Positions 34,786 to 44,960 of a DNA stretch of 64,000 nt are shown piece after piece. The position numbers were made by a program, and so were the translations under genes. The stretch is from G963677485 sp942492855 (GTDB lineage Bacteria; Armatimonadota; HRBIN16): NCBI GenBank assembly GCA_942492855.1, contig OW818647.1:3782001-3846000 (forward strand). The letters run 5' to 3'. The stretch's first letter is position 1, and each line of letters starts with the position of its first letter. The notes under the pieces are model-generated. The model searched no databases. It was not told where the DNA came from and was given only the letters and a program-made list of their open reading frames with translations.

Positions 34786-37700
34786 TCAGAAACTGCGGCC
34801 GTACAGGTCACGCTCGACCCAGTCACGAACTTCTTTGCGGAACTGATCCAGTTCGCGGATCAAGGTCTGCTCTACCGCGGCCCCATCGGTCACAGTCGCG
34901 GTATGCAACATACGTGCAATGATGGCTTGTTGGTGTTTATCGGTGGGGAGGTTGTCAATGGCTCTGCCGAAATAGAGGTTCATCGCGTTGCGAATTCTGG
35001 TGCATATCTCATAGCTTCGGCACGCCGCTCTCGCATCAGCAGCGGTGATTAGTCTCGCGGTTCTAAGTGCATTGATGGCTGCAATGGTGCCGGTGCGTTG
35101 TACCGAGGCGTTGTCATGCCCATGCTTGAGCTGCAGCGACTGTGTGGTGAATTCGATGTCGATCATACCGCCAGCGCCTAGTTTTAGGTCGCTCCAGTTG
35201 TTCTCTGGTTTTAGGCGTTCACTTTCGACACGTTTCTTGACAGCACGTATGGAGTCGAGTTCCTCTTGAGAAAGTGATCTGCCATACACGGCCTCGTTAG
35301 CCATCTTCATCCATTTGGCGATAGTATCCGAGTTACCACCAATAGGTCTAGCCTTGATGAGTGACATACGTTCCCATGTCTCGCCGCGGTTCGCATAATA
35401 TGCCTCGTAGTCTGCGGGAGTTCGGGCGATGGCTCCAAAACGGCCCTCCGGGCGTAACCTGGCGTCAAGCTCCAGCGACTCACCCTGGACTTCCACCATT
35501 TTGCCCATACTCAAGACCAGTTCACACATTTTAGCTGCCGTTTGGTAGGCCACACTGTGCGGCACATCATCGGGCTGTTCGAAGGTAAACATGATGTCCA
35601 AATCGCTGCTGTATCCCATCTCGTGGCCGCCAAGTTTTCCGAGCCCGATGATGGACACCGTATCAAGCACTTTCTGCTCATAGACACTTAGGCCAGGACT
35701 GGATTGGCGTCGTGCGATTTCCAGCAATGTATCGAGAACCGCTTCATACAGATTCGTGATCTCATGAGCTGTGTCAGTGCCCGATATCTCACCCCACAGA
35801 TCACGTGCCACGATGCGCATACGCTCACGACGGATGAATGACGAGACAGCCACCATCTTCTGAGAGGGGGTACCTCGTCGGGGGAGCCGGTCGTAGAGCT
35901 CTTCCTTCAGGCGATGCACACCCTTGGGACGGTTCTCCACGATCTCTTCGCTGAACAGCACATCGAGAAGTTCTTGATGGCTGGCTAAGGTATTGATGGT
36001 GCTGGGACTGCACCCCGCTATGAGGACCAGCCGTTTTAGTACGTCCTGGCTGTCGTGGAATACCTGGTAGAGATGTGCCCGGCTTGGCGCTGCCACAGAA
36101 AGCGTCTCTATACCCAACAGCGCCGCATCGGGGTCGGGGCTCCGCTGGGCGAATGCGATGAGTTGCGGCGCTATCTTCAAGAAATGTTGCTGTATCTGTG
36201 GACTGGCGGCTCCTGTAGTCATTGAACCGGACGAGGCCAACATACCAGTGACCGGTATCTGCAACAAATGCAGTGCACGCTCTGTCTCAAGAAAACCCGC
36301 CTCAGAAAGCATTTTGACAATCGCAGCACGAGCCACAGGCAGTTGGATATTGCTGAGAAGGGTGCTCAACGATTCGGTGTATTCGTCAACCTGGCGGTCC
36401 ACCATTTCGTCATAGAAGAGCTGTTCGAACAGCGTCCGCACCTTGGCTCTGATGGCGTTGTAGTGCGCCATGAAGTCGTCTGTGCCCGTAAACCCCATAC
36501 GGCGTGCCAGCAGTGTGAGTGCCCGCTCATCTTTGGGAAGAGTCTGGGTCTGCTGTTCGTAAAGTATTTGAAGCCGATGCTCCACCGTGCGCATGAAGGT
36601 ATAGCCTTCCGCGAATGAGGCGGCTTCATGTTGTGTGAGAAACCCTTCCAGGCATAACCGGTCGAGTGCCTCCAGCGTGTTGCCTGTTCGCAGGGCGGGG
36701 TGACGCCCTCCGGTCAGGAGCTGCATGAGCTGGACCGTGAACTCCACATCGCGGATACCGCCAAGCCCAATCTTAACGTTGGTTTCTTGAACGTCTGAGA
36801 TCACCGCTGACTGTTCAATACGCTGCTTGTTCAGGTGGATATCTTCTACCCACTGTTTTGGTATTGTGTGGCGATAGGTGGTTTCCTGAGCCAGTTGCAT
36901 GAAGCGGGCACCCAGGTCCGGGTCACCAGCCACAAATCTGGCTTTGATCAGTGCCTGACGTTCCCAGCTCTCCGCCCAGTTTTCGTAGTAGTTTGCGCAT
37001 CCGATTAGCGACCTTGAGGGGCTGCCGTAGCGACCTTCTGGCCTCAGCCGAAGGTCCACACGGAACACCATACCGAGTTCAGTGGATTTACTGAGCACGT
37101 TGACGATCTCTTGCGCCATCTTGTCAGAGTAAGCCGAGGCGGCAAGTTTACCGCTTACCGGCGAAGTGTCGTCATAAACGAACATCAGGTCGATGTCACT
37201 GCTGTAGTTAAGCTCTCGTCCGCCGTGCTTACCCATGGCGATGACCGCAAACGGCGGTGTTATCGTCATCTGGTGCTTCTGGCTGACATGTTCATTGGCT
37301 ACTTCAAAGGAGACCTGCGTCATGGCGTCCGCAAAGTCACTGAGCGCGCGAGCGATAACGGGGAGGGGCTGTGTGCCCAGGATGTCCATCACCCCGATGC
37401 GCAGCACTTCGCGCCGCTTGTAACGCCGTATGGCGTTGAGCTGCATGGCGTAACTGCTGCTGATCTTGATCATCTTGTGGGCTTCGCGGTAGTGCTGCGT
37501 GGTGGAGATCACGCGGCTGCGCTGATCCGGGTCGCTGAAGAACTCAAACAGCTCAGGCTGAGCGATGAGTATCTCGCTGAAAAACTGGCTTGTAGCACAT
37601 ACGGTAAAGAAAATCTCAAAGGTCTTGGGGTTGCTACAGAGAAATCGATAATATGGCAGGCGGTTGGTCAGCGCGTCCTGCCAGCGGTCAAAATTCACCA

Positions 37701-37893
37701 AAGCCATGTCAGGATCAGGGCTGAGCAGAAGCGAACTCCTGAGTGCCGGCAGCATCTCATCGAACGCCTCTGCATGAGGTCCCCAACCGCGCAACGCCTC
37801 CAATATGGAGTTTGCGCGGGGAATATCTTGTATTCCGACTTCGGTCAGAAACTCTTCAGAAAGAATCGGGTTTTGACTGGGATTATCGGGCAT
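34786..37893 (-). CDS. glnE: Bifunctional glutamine synthetase adenylyltransferase/deadenylylase
   Basis: Attaches and removes AMP on glutamine synthetase to tune ammonia assimilation. At 1,035 residues it has the full two-headed structure: an N-terminal nucleotidyltransferase (deadenylylase) with GGRELNYSSDIDLMFVYD (~226-243) and a C-terminal one (adenylylase) with GGHEMGYSSDLDIMFTFE (~762-779). Each is followed by its helical domain and by RLRPEGRYG or RLRPEGRFG blocks. The start is 5 nt after the der stop, implying coupling. Together with the two Amt transporters this indicates active nitrogen control; no PII gene is in the window. Confidence 0.96.
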   Translation of the reverse strand: MPDNPSQNPILSEEFLTEVGIQDIPRANSILEALRGWGPHAEAFDEMLPALRSSLLLSPDPDMALVNFDRWQDALTNRLPYYRFLCSNPKTFEIFFTVCATSQFFSEILIAQPELFEFFSDPDQRSRVISTTQHYREAHKMIKISSSYAMQLNAIRRYKRREVLRIGVMDILGTQPLPVIARALSDFADAMTQVSFEVANEHVSQKHQMTITPPFAVIAMGKHGGRELNYSSDIDLMFVYDDTSPVSGKLAASAYSDKMAQEIVNVLSKSTELGMVFRVDLRLRPEGRYGSPSRSLIGCANYYENWAESWERQALIKARFVAGDPDLGARFMQLAQETTYRHTIPKQWVEDIHLNKQRIEQSAVISDVQETNVKIGLGGIRDVEFTVQLMQLLTGGRHPALRTGNTLEALDRLCLEGFLTQHEAASFAEGYTFMRTVEHRLQILYEQQTQTLPKDERALTLLARRMGFTGTDDFMAHYNAIRAKVRTLFEQLFYDEMVDRQVDEYTESLSTLLSNIQLPVARAAIVKMLSEAGFLETERALHLLQIPVTGMLASSGSMTTGAASPQIQQHFLKIAPQLIAFAQRSPDPDAALLGIETLSVAAPSRAHLYQVFHDSQDVLKRLVLIAGCSPSTINTLASHQELLDVLFSEEIVENRPKGVHRLKEELYDRLPRRGTPSQKMVAVSSFIRRERMRIVARDLWGEISGTDTAHEITNLYEAVLDTLLEIARRQSSPGLSVYEQKVLDTVSIIGLGKLGGHEMGYSSDLDIMFTFEQPDDVPHSVAYQTAAKMCELVLSMGKMVEVQGESLELDARLRPEGRFGAIARTPADYEAYYANRGETWERMSLIKARPIGGNSDTIAKWMKMANEAVYGRSLSQEELDSIRAVKKRVESERLKPENNWSDLKLGAGGMIDIEFTTQSLQLKHGHDNASVQRTGTIAAINALRTARLITAADARAACRSYEICTRIRNAMNLYFGRAIDNLPTDKHQQAIIARMLHTATVTDGAAVEQTLIRELDQFRKEVRDWVERDLYGRSF

Positions 37894-37898
37894 TCTAC

Positions 37899-39251
37899 CT
37901 ATTCGTCTTGCTTTTTGTAAGACGCCTCTTTGACCACTAACCGGATGGGGGTTCCTTCAAACGCGACGTGTCTACGGATCGCGTTTTCGAGGTACCTCAG
38001 GTATGAGAAGTGGCACAATTCGGCATCATTGACGAACAGCACGATCGTTGGCGGCTTGACAGTCGCCATCGTTGCATAGTAAATCCGCAAGGTCTTGCCC
38101 TTACGGGAGTAGGGTTTCACATCGGAAGCCTCTCGAACGACTCGGTTGAGAAGTCCGGTGGGTATACGGTGGGCGTGCATCTCCGCCGCATCCAGCGCGG
38201 TGGTCACCACATGTTTGATGCCTGTGTTTTCCAGCGCACTGGTGAATACCAGCGGCGCGAATGAGAGGAATGGCACCTCATTGCGGAAGATGGCAGTATA
38301 GTCTTTGATCAACGTACGGCTTTTGGGGTTGTCTGTCAGGTCCCATTTGTTGACCACGACGATACATGCGCGGCCCTCCTCTACGATGATGCCCCCAACC
38401 CGCTTGTCGCCTTCAGTGACCCCGGCGGTGCCATCAACCACCAGCACGGCTACATCACAACGGGCAATGGCCCGCTGGGCGCGCAGCACGGAGTAATATT
38501 CCACCGATCCCTGCACTTTACCGGCCTTACGGATACCGGCGGTGTCGATGAGCGTGATTTCTTGGTCGTTCCATCGTAGCCGGGTATCGATGGCGTCACG
38601 CGTGGTGCCGGCGATCTCACTGACGATCAACCGCTTCTCGCCAAGCAGGGAGTTGACCAGTGAGGATTTACCCACATTCGGGCGTCCGACGATGGCCAGC
38701 TTGATGTTCTCATCCTCTGCCACCTCGCCGTCGCTGCGGGGAAGGAGCTGTACCACGCGGTCCAGAACATCGGCCACTCCGTGGCCGTGGATGCAGCTAA
38801 TGGTGAAGAGCTCGCCGATGCCCAGGCTGTAGAATTCCGCCGACTCGATCTCACGCTCCTGGTTGTCGGTCTTGTTGACGACGATGATGATGGGTGTTTT
38901 CGTGCCCCGGAGCGCGTCAGCCAGCTCCTGGTCAGCGGCCGTCATGCCATCAACCGCGTCCACCATGAACAGGATGACATCAGCTTCCGACATGGCCATG
39001 TTGGCCTGCAGGCGTATCTGGTCCATCAGTGGGTCGTTGGCGGTCATCAAGATACCGCCGGTGTCGATCAAGTTGAACACCGCGCCGCACCATTCCGCTT
39101 CCGCGGAGATACGATCGCGGGTGATGCCCGGTATGTCCTCTACGATAGCAGAGCGGTAACCCAGCAAACGATTGAAAAGTGTGGATTTGCCCACATTTGG
39201 GCGGCCCACGATGACCACTGAGGGCCTTGGTACTGTCATTTCGTTATTCAT
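37899..39251 (-). CDS. der: Ribosome biogenesis GTPase Der (EngA)
   Basis: Double GTPase needed for 50S subunit assembly, 450 residues. Two G domains in tandem, each with P-loop GRPNVGKS (~16 and ~187), DTGG/DTAG switch (LIDTGGI, LIDTAGI) and NKTD/NKWD motifs, then a KH-like C-terminal domain (GKTLRIYYATMATVKPPTIV). No ribosome binding site is evident before the ATG at 39251. A TGGTACACT extended -10-like element ends only 9 nt upstream, so the mRNA may be nearly leaderless. Heads der-glnE-plsY. Confidence 0.96.
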   Translation of the reverse strand: MNNEMTVPRPSVVIVGRPNVGKSTLFNRLLGYRSAIVEDIPGITRDRISAEAEWCGAVFNLIDTGGILMTANDPLMDQIRLQANMAMSEADVILFMVDAVDGMTAADQELADALRGTKTPIIIVVNKTDNQEREIESAEFYSLGIGELFTISCIHGHGVADVLDRVVQLLPRSDGEVAEDENIKLAIVGRPNVGKSSLVNSLLGEKRLIVSEIAGTTRDAIDTRLRWNDQEITLIDTAGIRKAGKVQGSVEYYSVLRAQRAIARCDVAVLVVDGTAGVTEGDKRVGGIIVEEGRACIVVVNKWDLTDNPKSRTLIKDYTAIFRNEVPFLSFAPLVFTSALENTGIKHVVTTALDAAEMHAHRIPTGLLNRVVREASDVKPYSRKGKTLRIYYATMATVKPPTIVLFVNDAELCHFSYLRYLENAIRRHVAFEGTPIRLVVKEASYKKQDE

Positions 39252-39388
39252 ATCAGTATTAGTGTACCAGAATGCGGACCGGCTTACGGCTGCTTGCTTG
39301 CGAGGTTCTGTATACTGTCAGACCGGATATTGGTGCAGATTGGCCCAATCTTCGGTATGCTATCACTGATGTATACGAGGTGATTCTT

Positions 39389-40909
39389 ATGACAAACAAC
39401 AAGTGGAGATTTCGAGTGTCAGCAAGGCTCATGAGCATCCTGGGTCTGGTACTAGCACTATTGGCCGTATCAAACGCCAACTGCAAGGAGATGAAGGTGG
39501 AGAAAAGCAGGTTTGTAACCAGCGAAACGGGATTTGATGGTGCGGTCACCGTTGCCAATGAGAAGGTGACCGATGGCCTGATCAGCGTGACGGTGAATGT
39601 GCCGTATATCGACATCACCGGTAAGCCCAAGATGGGGCAGGCGCGGATATTTGTGCGCGAAGACAAGCTGAAGGCCGGTGCAAAGCTGCCGCTGGTCAGC
39701 ATCGCTCATTACGAAGTTGATCCTGGTACCGCCAAGGTTGTGTGTGATGCTGGCTGGGCCGCGGTGACGCCGCATTATGGCTCCGAAAAGGGTGAGTACC
39801 CGCTGGAGTTCTGCGGGGGCGACAGCTACAACCTGGCGCGGGCCATCAACCAGTGGGCGCGACGGCTGCCGTTCATCGACCGCACCCATATGCATATCTA
39901 CGGCGGAAGTGCCGGCGGCTACATGACTCTGGCGATGAGTGCGGAGTGCTTCCCTGTGTCGTCAGCTTTTTCTGGGATGCCGCTGTTCAACCTTGCTTAT
40001 AACGTGAACTATCTGCATGTCAGCAGCAAGTATACCGAGTTGATGACCCCCGATGGCAAAGACAAAATCCTTCCAGTCATTGCAGTCGTAGTGCCGATTG
40101 CGGACCAGGCATGCGACATATACGGCAAGGATTTGTCGGACAATAAGTGGTACTACATCAGCCCACTGTCGCAGCTCGAGCGCATCACCTGCCCGATTGT
40201 GGTGACAGGTGCTACTGGCGACACACTGTGCCCATCCACCCAGTTGACCGCGAAGCATGTGGGATCCATTGAAGGGCAGGGGTTTCCTGAGGGGTTCAGC
40301 ATGGACTTTGAGAGCCTGACCAAGGTGGATTTAGCCCGCAAGCGGCTGGACGAGGTGATCCCGGCTGACAAGATGACCCTCATCGTCTTGCCGAAGCCCG
40401 CCGATGCCGTGCAGATGAGTTACAAACAGGTGATAAGCGGTGAGCCAACCCCGCCGGAAGTGGCCAAGATGAAGCACATCGATATCCCCTGGAGTAAGAA
40501 GACGCAATGGACGCTGGTGCTGCATGATGAGGGGTCGCCCGCACCAGACACAGGTCATAATCGGTACTATTGGAACACGACCTCGCCCTGGAGCTTTGCG
40601 GAGCTCTACAAAACCGAGACCCCGTCGCCAGCTATACTCAACGAGGCCAAGCTGGCGCGGTTGATGGACCGATACATGGGCATCTCTGACCGCCAGTTGA
40701 CGCTGGCCGATGGCTCACCTGTGCATCGCCTGAACTACGAGCGCATTGAAAAGCTGGATGTGGTGACTGGCCTTCTTGATTATGCCGACATGGGAGCCGT
40801 CCATCTGGGCCGTTTGAAGGAGCTGTATAAGGCTTCCGCCACGCAGCAGTTTGGTCCGAGCCTGGACCGCCAACAGTTGGAGAAAATCCGCGAGGGGTTG
40901 CTGCGGTAG
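39389..40909 (+). CDS. Secreted alpha/beta hydrolase of unknown substrate
   Basis: 506 residues with an N-terminal signal or anchor (SILGLVLALLAVSNA, ~16-30). The alpha/beta-hydrolase core has the nucleophile elbow HIYGGSAGGYM (Ser174) after a typical beta strand, GWAAVTPHYGSEKGEYPLEF. A later GATGDTLCP (~302) could hold the acid residue, and HDEGSPAPDTGHNRYYW a candidate His. It resembles prolyl oligopeptidase/acyl-peptidase-like or acetyl-xylan-esterase-like secreted hydrolases without matching one closely. ATG 39389 has GAGGTG upstream. Divergent from der. Confidence 0.7.
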   Translation: MTNNKWRFRVSARLMSILGLVLALLAVSNANCKEMKVEKSRFVTSETGFDGAVTVANEKVTDGLISVTVNVPYIDITGKPKMGQARIFVREDKLKAGAKLPLVSIAHYEVDPGTAKVVCDAGWAAVTPHYGSEKGEYPLEFCGGDSYNLARAINQWARRLPFIDRTHMHIYGGSAGGYMTLAMSAECFPVSSAFSGMPLFNLAYNVNYLHVSSKYTELMTPDGKDKILPVIAVVVPIADQACDIYGKDLSDNKWYYISPLSQLERITCPIVVTGATGDTLCPSTQLTAKHVGSIEGQGFPEGFSMDFESLTKVDLARKRLDEVIPADKMTLIVLPKPADAVQMSYKQVISGEPTPPEVAKMKHIDIPWSKKTQWTLVLHDEGSPAPDTGHNRYYWNTTSPWSFAELYKTETPSPAILNEAKLARLMDRYMGISDRQLTLADGSPVHRLNYERIEKLDVVTGLLDYADMGAVHLGRLKELYKASATQQFGPSLDRQQLEKIREGLLR

Positions 40910-40978
40910 GGGGTATTGTCTGAACCACGGATTACGCGGATTACACGGATGGGTTCGGATGGGAAGGTACCGCATGTG

Positions 40979-41067
40979 TAGGGGCAACCCCCTGTGGTTG
41001 CCCCATCCGCGGTGACATCATGTATCGCATACTGTCAATCGAGGGCAACCACAGGGGGTTGCCCCTA
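40979..41067. repeat. Inverted pair of ~25-bp palindromic elements
   Basis: Arms 40979-41003 and 41043-41067 are complementary over 25 bp. Each carries GGGGCAACC-CCCTGT-GGTTGCCCC, so each arm is itself a hairpin. Same architecture as 29710-29793. Just before it, ACGGATTACGCGGATTACAC (40927-40946) is a short degenerate direct repeat. It lies between convergent genes and may also act as a terminator. Confidence 0.8.
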
Positions 41068-41123
41068 ACAACGTTCGGCCCTGGGAACGCCAATCTCCCG
41101 ATTGGCCTCTCCCCCGACGATTT

Positions 41124-42041
41124 CTACCCCAACAGCAGGTTGTCCAACGCCTCGGCCAATGCCTCCGGTGCGCATTTGCTGACCACGTAGGCGTGCTTAC
41201 CATTAGCGTCCGGCTGCCAGGTTGATACCCCGCGGTCGTCGATGGTCAGCTTACCCCAGTCAGATTGGCCCATCAGTTCGCTTTCGCCACGCACCGCATA
41301 CAGCACCGTGACCAAATCCCATGACGAACGTCCATCTTCGCCTATATATAGCCTGTAGGCCAGTGGCAGGGGATGCCCCTCAGGATATTGGTGCAGGTTG
41401 GCGCAGGTGATCACCGTGTCGCCCATCTCATAACCGCAGAAAATCACCGGCACAGGGGATTGGTTGACCACAACCTGCGCGGCCCTGATGTCCATCTCTA
41501 CATTCCACTCGGCAAACTGCACGCCATGCTTCGTGGGGTCAAAACAGCCCGCCATGCACACGATTTTATTCACCTTCTGCGCAACCAGCTCCACACCGGA
41601 GAGGGGACTGAACTCATCCGCGGGGGAGAGCAGCAGGTCGCCGATGTTGTTCAGCGGGCCGATGGTGACCAGCACCACGCTGCCGGATTCTGCGGAGGCC
41701 AGGCTCTGGCGCAGCACGGGCAGCGCGAATGGAAACTCGATCTGCTCATCGCCCAGGAAGCGTTCGGAAACGGCGCGGTTATACTTTTGGTGCAGCTCCT
41801 CCGACAGGAAGTCGGGCCGCGGGCACTGGCCGACCGGCACCGAGTAGCCGTAGTAGCGGTTGATCACCTCAGCGCAGCGCGGTCCCCAGTGGTAGGAGGC
41901 GCAGCAGGTGATGGCCAGCATCTCGGCCTCCTGCATCCGCCGCAACTGGTGCAGCACGCAGACCGCGCCCACATCATCGCAGTCCGGCCCGATGTCGGTA
42001 TCCACGATGACCACTGGTTTTCTATTGAGTTCGTTTGACAT
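41124..42041 (-). CDS. Nucleoside hydrolase-family protein
   Basis: 305 residues. The calcium-binding N-terminus VDTDIGPDCDDVGA (Asp14, 16, 20, 22, 23) matches the DxDxxxDD signature of inosine-uridine-preferring nucleoside hydrolases, and the rest of the fold is visible (LAITCC, VLVTIGPLNNIGDLL with the conserved Gly-Pro-Leu-Asn, NKIVCMAGCF, EWNVEMDIRAAQVVV). The family cleaves N-glycosidic bonds of ribonucleosides, but this subgroup is often found with plant-polymer genes and its substrate is unproven. No signal peptide. A close paralogue is fused to the C-terminus of the beta-helix protein at 46637-50332. Confidence 0.88.
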   Translation of the reverse strand: MSNELNRKPVVIVDTDIGPDCDDVGAVCVLHQLRRMQEAEMLAITCCASYHWGPRCAEVINRYYGYSVPVGQCPRPDFLSEELHQKYNRAVSERFLGDEQIEFPFALPVLRQSLASAESGSVVLVTIGPLNNIGDLLLSPADEFSPLSGVELVAQKVNKIVCMAGCFDPTKHGVQFAEWNVEMDIRAAQVVVNQSPVPVIFCGYEMGDTVITCANLHQYPEGHPLPLAYRLYIGEDGRSSWDLVTVLYAVRGESELMGQSDWGKLTIDDRGVSTWQPDANGKHAYVVSKCAPEALAEALDNLLLG

Positions 42042-42176
42042 TTTGCGTGCTCTCCCTGGTATGTTGTTTCACCCGCTAGAGTATAGAGCATTTGGGCTGG
42101 AGTGGCAACGGGCTGGACGAAGGGAACCACAGAGGGCACGGAGGGGGGGGTGAAGGCGGCTTGCGGTTCTCCGGTA

Positions 42177-42185
42177 TGCTAAGAT
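42177..42185 (+). promoter_or_regulatory. Extended -10 element upstream of the GH42-like gene
   Basis: TGCTAAGAT in the context CGGTATGCTAAGATG, similar to CGGTATGCTATCACTG before the alpha/beta hydrolase at 39389. No strong -35. Confidence 0.4.
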
Positions 42186-42226
42186 GAGTAATAGTTGGTC
42201 ATCTTTCATCGTCCTGGAGAAGATAT

Positions 42227-44815
42227 ATGCGTCTCGCCATTTTATTATCTGTGGTTTTGTGCATCGGTTTGATGAGCTTTACCCGTGCAGCCACGCCGTC
42301 CGATATATGGATTGAGGCGGAAAGCTGCGTCGACCACAATTGGGAAGGACCAGCCGATTTCCCCGGGGTTGTGAGCGGCGACAAGATACTCCGTCTCTGG
42401 AGCGATATTGATCCTGGGCCTGAGGGGTATCATGCCCGGTTACCGTTCAGGACAGACCGGGCAGGGAAGTATCATGTGTGGGTGGGTGTGTCAATCAACA
42501 GTGTGTCGCCGTTTTACTGGCGCATAGACGACGGTCAATGGCATAACAGCGAGGAAATCCCTGATGGTGATGTGGGCACCATTTACGGGGTGTCAGACTG
42601 CATGGCGTGGGTGCGATTGGGTGCCGCCACGCTGAAACCAGGAAATCATTCCCTCACAATCAAAGTCACGAATCGGCGCATTATCTATATTCTTCCAGAA
42701 AAATATGTATTTTATATGGACGCGGTGCTCATCACCGCGCGAGACGTACGGCCGGACGGACTGGTCACGCCTGTTGACTTACCACGCTTGAAACCTATGG
42801 CAAAGCTGAAAGCCGAAAAGATCGTGCCGATCAAGCGTGCCATGAGGTCTGGGCCTCCGATGCTGCTGGGATCGGAAGCCGGACAAGGCCGAATGAACCG
42901 GATGCTGGCCTCGCTGGGGCTCGATTATCTTCAGACTGACGACGACCATCTCACGGTCAACGAGCTGGCGCCGGGCCGGTGGGATTGGAGTGCCGGCGAT
43001 GCTGGGTTGGCAGCGGCTCAAGCCGCTGGCGTGGCATGGCAATACTTCCCGCATTTTCACTGGGCGCCTGACTGGCTTGCGAAGACGGATCGATTCGTGC
43101 CCAGTGTGGGTGTAAACACCGGACGAAAGCTGCGGGCCATGTCGATCTGGAGCCCTGAGTTACCGAAGTGGTATGATCACTGTTACGCCGCATTGGCAGA
43201 GCACTACGGCACTAAGATAGCATCCATCTACCTGGGAGTTTACGGTGACTTCGGCGAGGCTACCTTCCCATTAGGATTGCACCCTTTTGAGAAGAAGAGG
43301 TTCGGTGATTATGGTTCGGCCTGCCCGGACTACTGGTGCGGCGACGATTATGCGCGGGCATCATTCCGTGACTGGTCGCGGCGTAAATACACCACGCTTG
43401 CATCGCTGGGAACCGCATGGGGCGTATCGGCCGGGAGTTGGGACGAGGTGAGCTATCCGCCTGAGACGGTCTTTCCATACCAGGCGATCAAATGGCCCGA
43501 GCAGATGACGGTGCCGGAGCGCCGATACTGGCTGGACTTTCTGACGTGGTACCACGATTCTTTGACCGATCATGCGGCCATCATGGCGCGGACAGCACGC
43601 AGGCATTTCCCGAAGGCGCGGATGGTGCTGCCGGTGGGCAACGGCGAGGAGCAAGTGGTCACAGGGGTCGATCTCTCGGCACTGGTGAAGATTTGCCGTG
43701 AGACCGGGGCTGAGATACGATCGACCCACGGCGGCGTCTATCCGGTGCCCACCAACCTCTCATCTCTGTTGCGCCGACTGGCCAGCGCATCGCAGCTTTA
43801 CGGTGTTCCGTTCTGGTCAGAGCCTCCGGGCGGGATGGGCACGAACCAGATGGTGGGACGGATATTCGAGTCGCTCTCCTGCCGGGCGAGCCGCTTCTAC
43901 GACTTTTTTGCAGACCCGGTGGGCAACGCGAAGGTGATCCGCAAATACAAGCAGTTCATGACCCGCGAAGAGACCGTGTGCGATGTGGCGATGCTGTTCC
44001 CGTCCACCGACCATATGCTGCGGTCGATGATAGGATACCCGACAGGGCTGCTCAAAATCGGTCCGATGCTGCGCAGCACGATGGACTTTGACATCATCGA
44101 CGAGCGCATGATTGCGGATGGCGCGTTGAACTCGGTCCGTGTGCTGGTCTCGACTGACGGAGCGTTTTTTGCGCCGGAGGCATTGGCCCGCATCGAGGCG
44201 TGGATGAGGAACGGCGGAGTGCTGGTTCGTGGGGCCGTGCCGATGATGACCGTCGAAGGCGAAGCCACGGTCTGGAACCGAATCTCCGGTATGATGGGCA
44301 GTCACTCCACCGCTCTGAAGAATGAGCCCACGGCTGAAGACTGGTCATCCGGCATGATCAGCGAAGCCGCGGCTTCGGGTAATGCTGAGATAGTTGATGG
44401 TGCCTTTCTTGGCTACACAGCGGAGGCTATTGCGGGACGAAATATCGCCGGCTGTGATGATGTATCGTTTGCCGCGAATGTGCTGGCAACTGCGGGCGGA
44501 AAACCGGCTATCTGGGCACGACGCGTGGGCAGGGGATGGAGCATCATCTGCGCGGGCGGTCCGCAGGATGCTCTGACCTTCCGATCCGTGGTGCGCGATG
44601 CCGTGTACCGCCTGTCGGCGCTGGACCCGACCAAGAGGGACGCGCTGGAGCTGGCACCGGCCACTGCCTGGGGTAGCCTCTATACCCTGCTGCTCAAGTC
44701 CGGCGAGGTCATAGCTTACAACCACGGCGACACTCCGGTGCGCACCGCTATCGCGAGGCGCGAGGTCACAGTGGCGTCGCATTCGCTGATGAGCGTAGGG
44801 CCAGTCGTAAAGTGA
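42227..44815 (+). CDS. Secreted GH42-like beta-galactosidase family protein with carbohydrate-binding module
   Basis: 862 residues, exported. A signal peptide (~1-22) is followed by a jelly-roll CBM-like domain (~25-170, DIWIEAESCVDHNWEG is a typical opening), a clan GH-A barrel (~215-590) and a GATase1-like domain (~590-700). In the barrel, VYGDFGEATFP (Glu ~340) and YGVPFWSEPPGG (Glu ~531) are the likely acid/base and nucleophile. The linear order barrel then GATase-like domain is that of GH42. Cleavage of a terminal galactoside or another beta-glycoside is inferred. GGAG is seven bases before the ATG. Confidence 0.78.
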   Translation: MRLAILLSVVLCIGLMSFTRAATPSDIWIEAESCVDHNWEGPADFPGVVSGDKILRLWSDIDPGPEGYHARLPFRTDRAGKYHVWVGVSINSVSPFYWRIDDGQWHNSEEIPDGDVGTIYGVSDCMAWVRLGAATLKPGNHSLTIKVTNRRIIYILPEKYVFYMDAVLITARDVRPDGLVTPVDLPRLKPMAKLKAEKIVPIKRAMRSGPPMLLGSEAGQGRMNRMLASLGLDYLQTDDDHLTVNELAPGRWDWSAGDAGLAAAQAAGVAWQYFPHFHWAPDWLAKTDRFVPSVGVNTGRKLRAMSIWSPELPKWYDHCYAALAEHYGTKIASIYLGVYGDFGEATFPLGLHPFEKKRFGDYGSACPDYWCGDDYARASFRDWSRRKYTTLASLGTAWGVSAGSWDEVSYPPETVFPYQAIKWPEQMTVPERRYWLDFLTWYHDSLTDHAAIMARTARRHFPKARMVLPVGNGEEQVVTGVDLSALVKICRETGAEIRSTHGGVYPVPTNLSSLLRRLASASQLYGVPFWSEPPGGMGTNQMVGRIFESLSCRASRFYDFFADPVGNAKVIRKYKQFMTREETVCDVAMLFPSTDHMLRSMIGYPTGLLKIGPMLRSTMDFDIIDERMIADGALNSVRVLVSTDGAFFAPEALARIEAWMRNGGVLVRGAVPMMTVEGEATVWNRISGMMGSHSTALKNEPTAEDWSSGMISEAAASGNAEIVDGAFLGYTAEAIAGRNIAGCDDVSFAANVLATAGGKPAIWARRVGRGWSIICAGGPQDALTFRSVVRDAVYRLSALDPTKRDALELAPATAWGSLYTLLLKSGEVIAYNHGDTPVRTAIARREVTVASHSLMSVGPVVK

Positions 44816-44919
44816 CGATGTGAAGAACCTTCAAGGTAAACAGCTTCCTCGTAGCCACGATGGATAACCGGTGTAATACACATATGACATCAATCTTCTG
44901 TATGTGTTTCGATTTGCGG

Positions 44920-44925
44920 TATAAT
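44920..44925 (+). promoter_or_regulatory. -10 element upstream of the small membrane protein
   Basis: TATAAT with no clear -35. The predicted start lies around 44932, only a few bases before the first in-frame ATG (44937). Confidence 0.4.
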
Positions 44926-44960
44926 GGTTTCATCATATGCACGAAAGGATGGTGCGAGAC

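Noticed and set aside
41373..42038. A 221-codon plus-strand frame
   Set aside because: Antisense to the nucleoside hydrolase, which has its catalytic Asp cluster and a good ribosome binding site; the plus frame is His-rich without domains.
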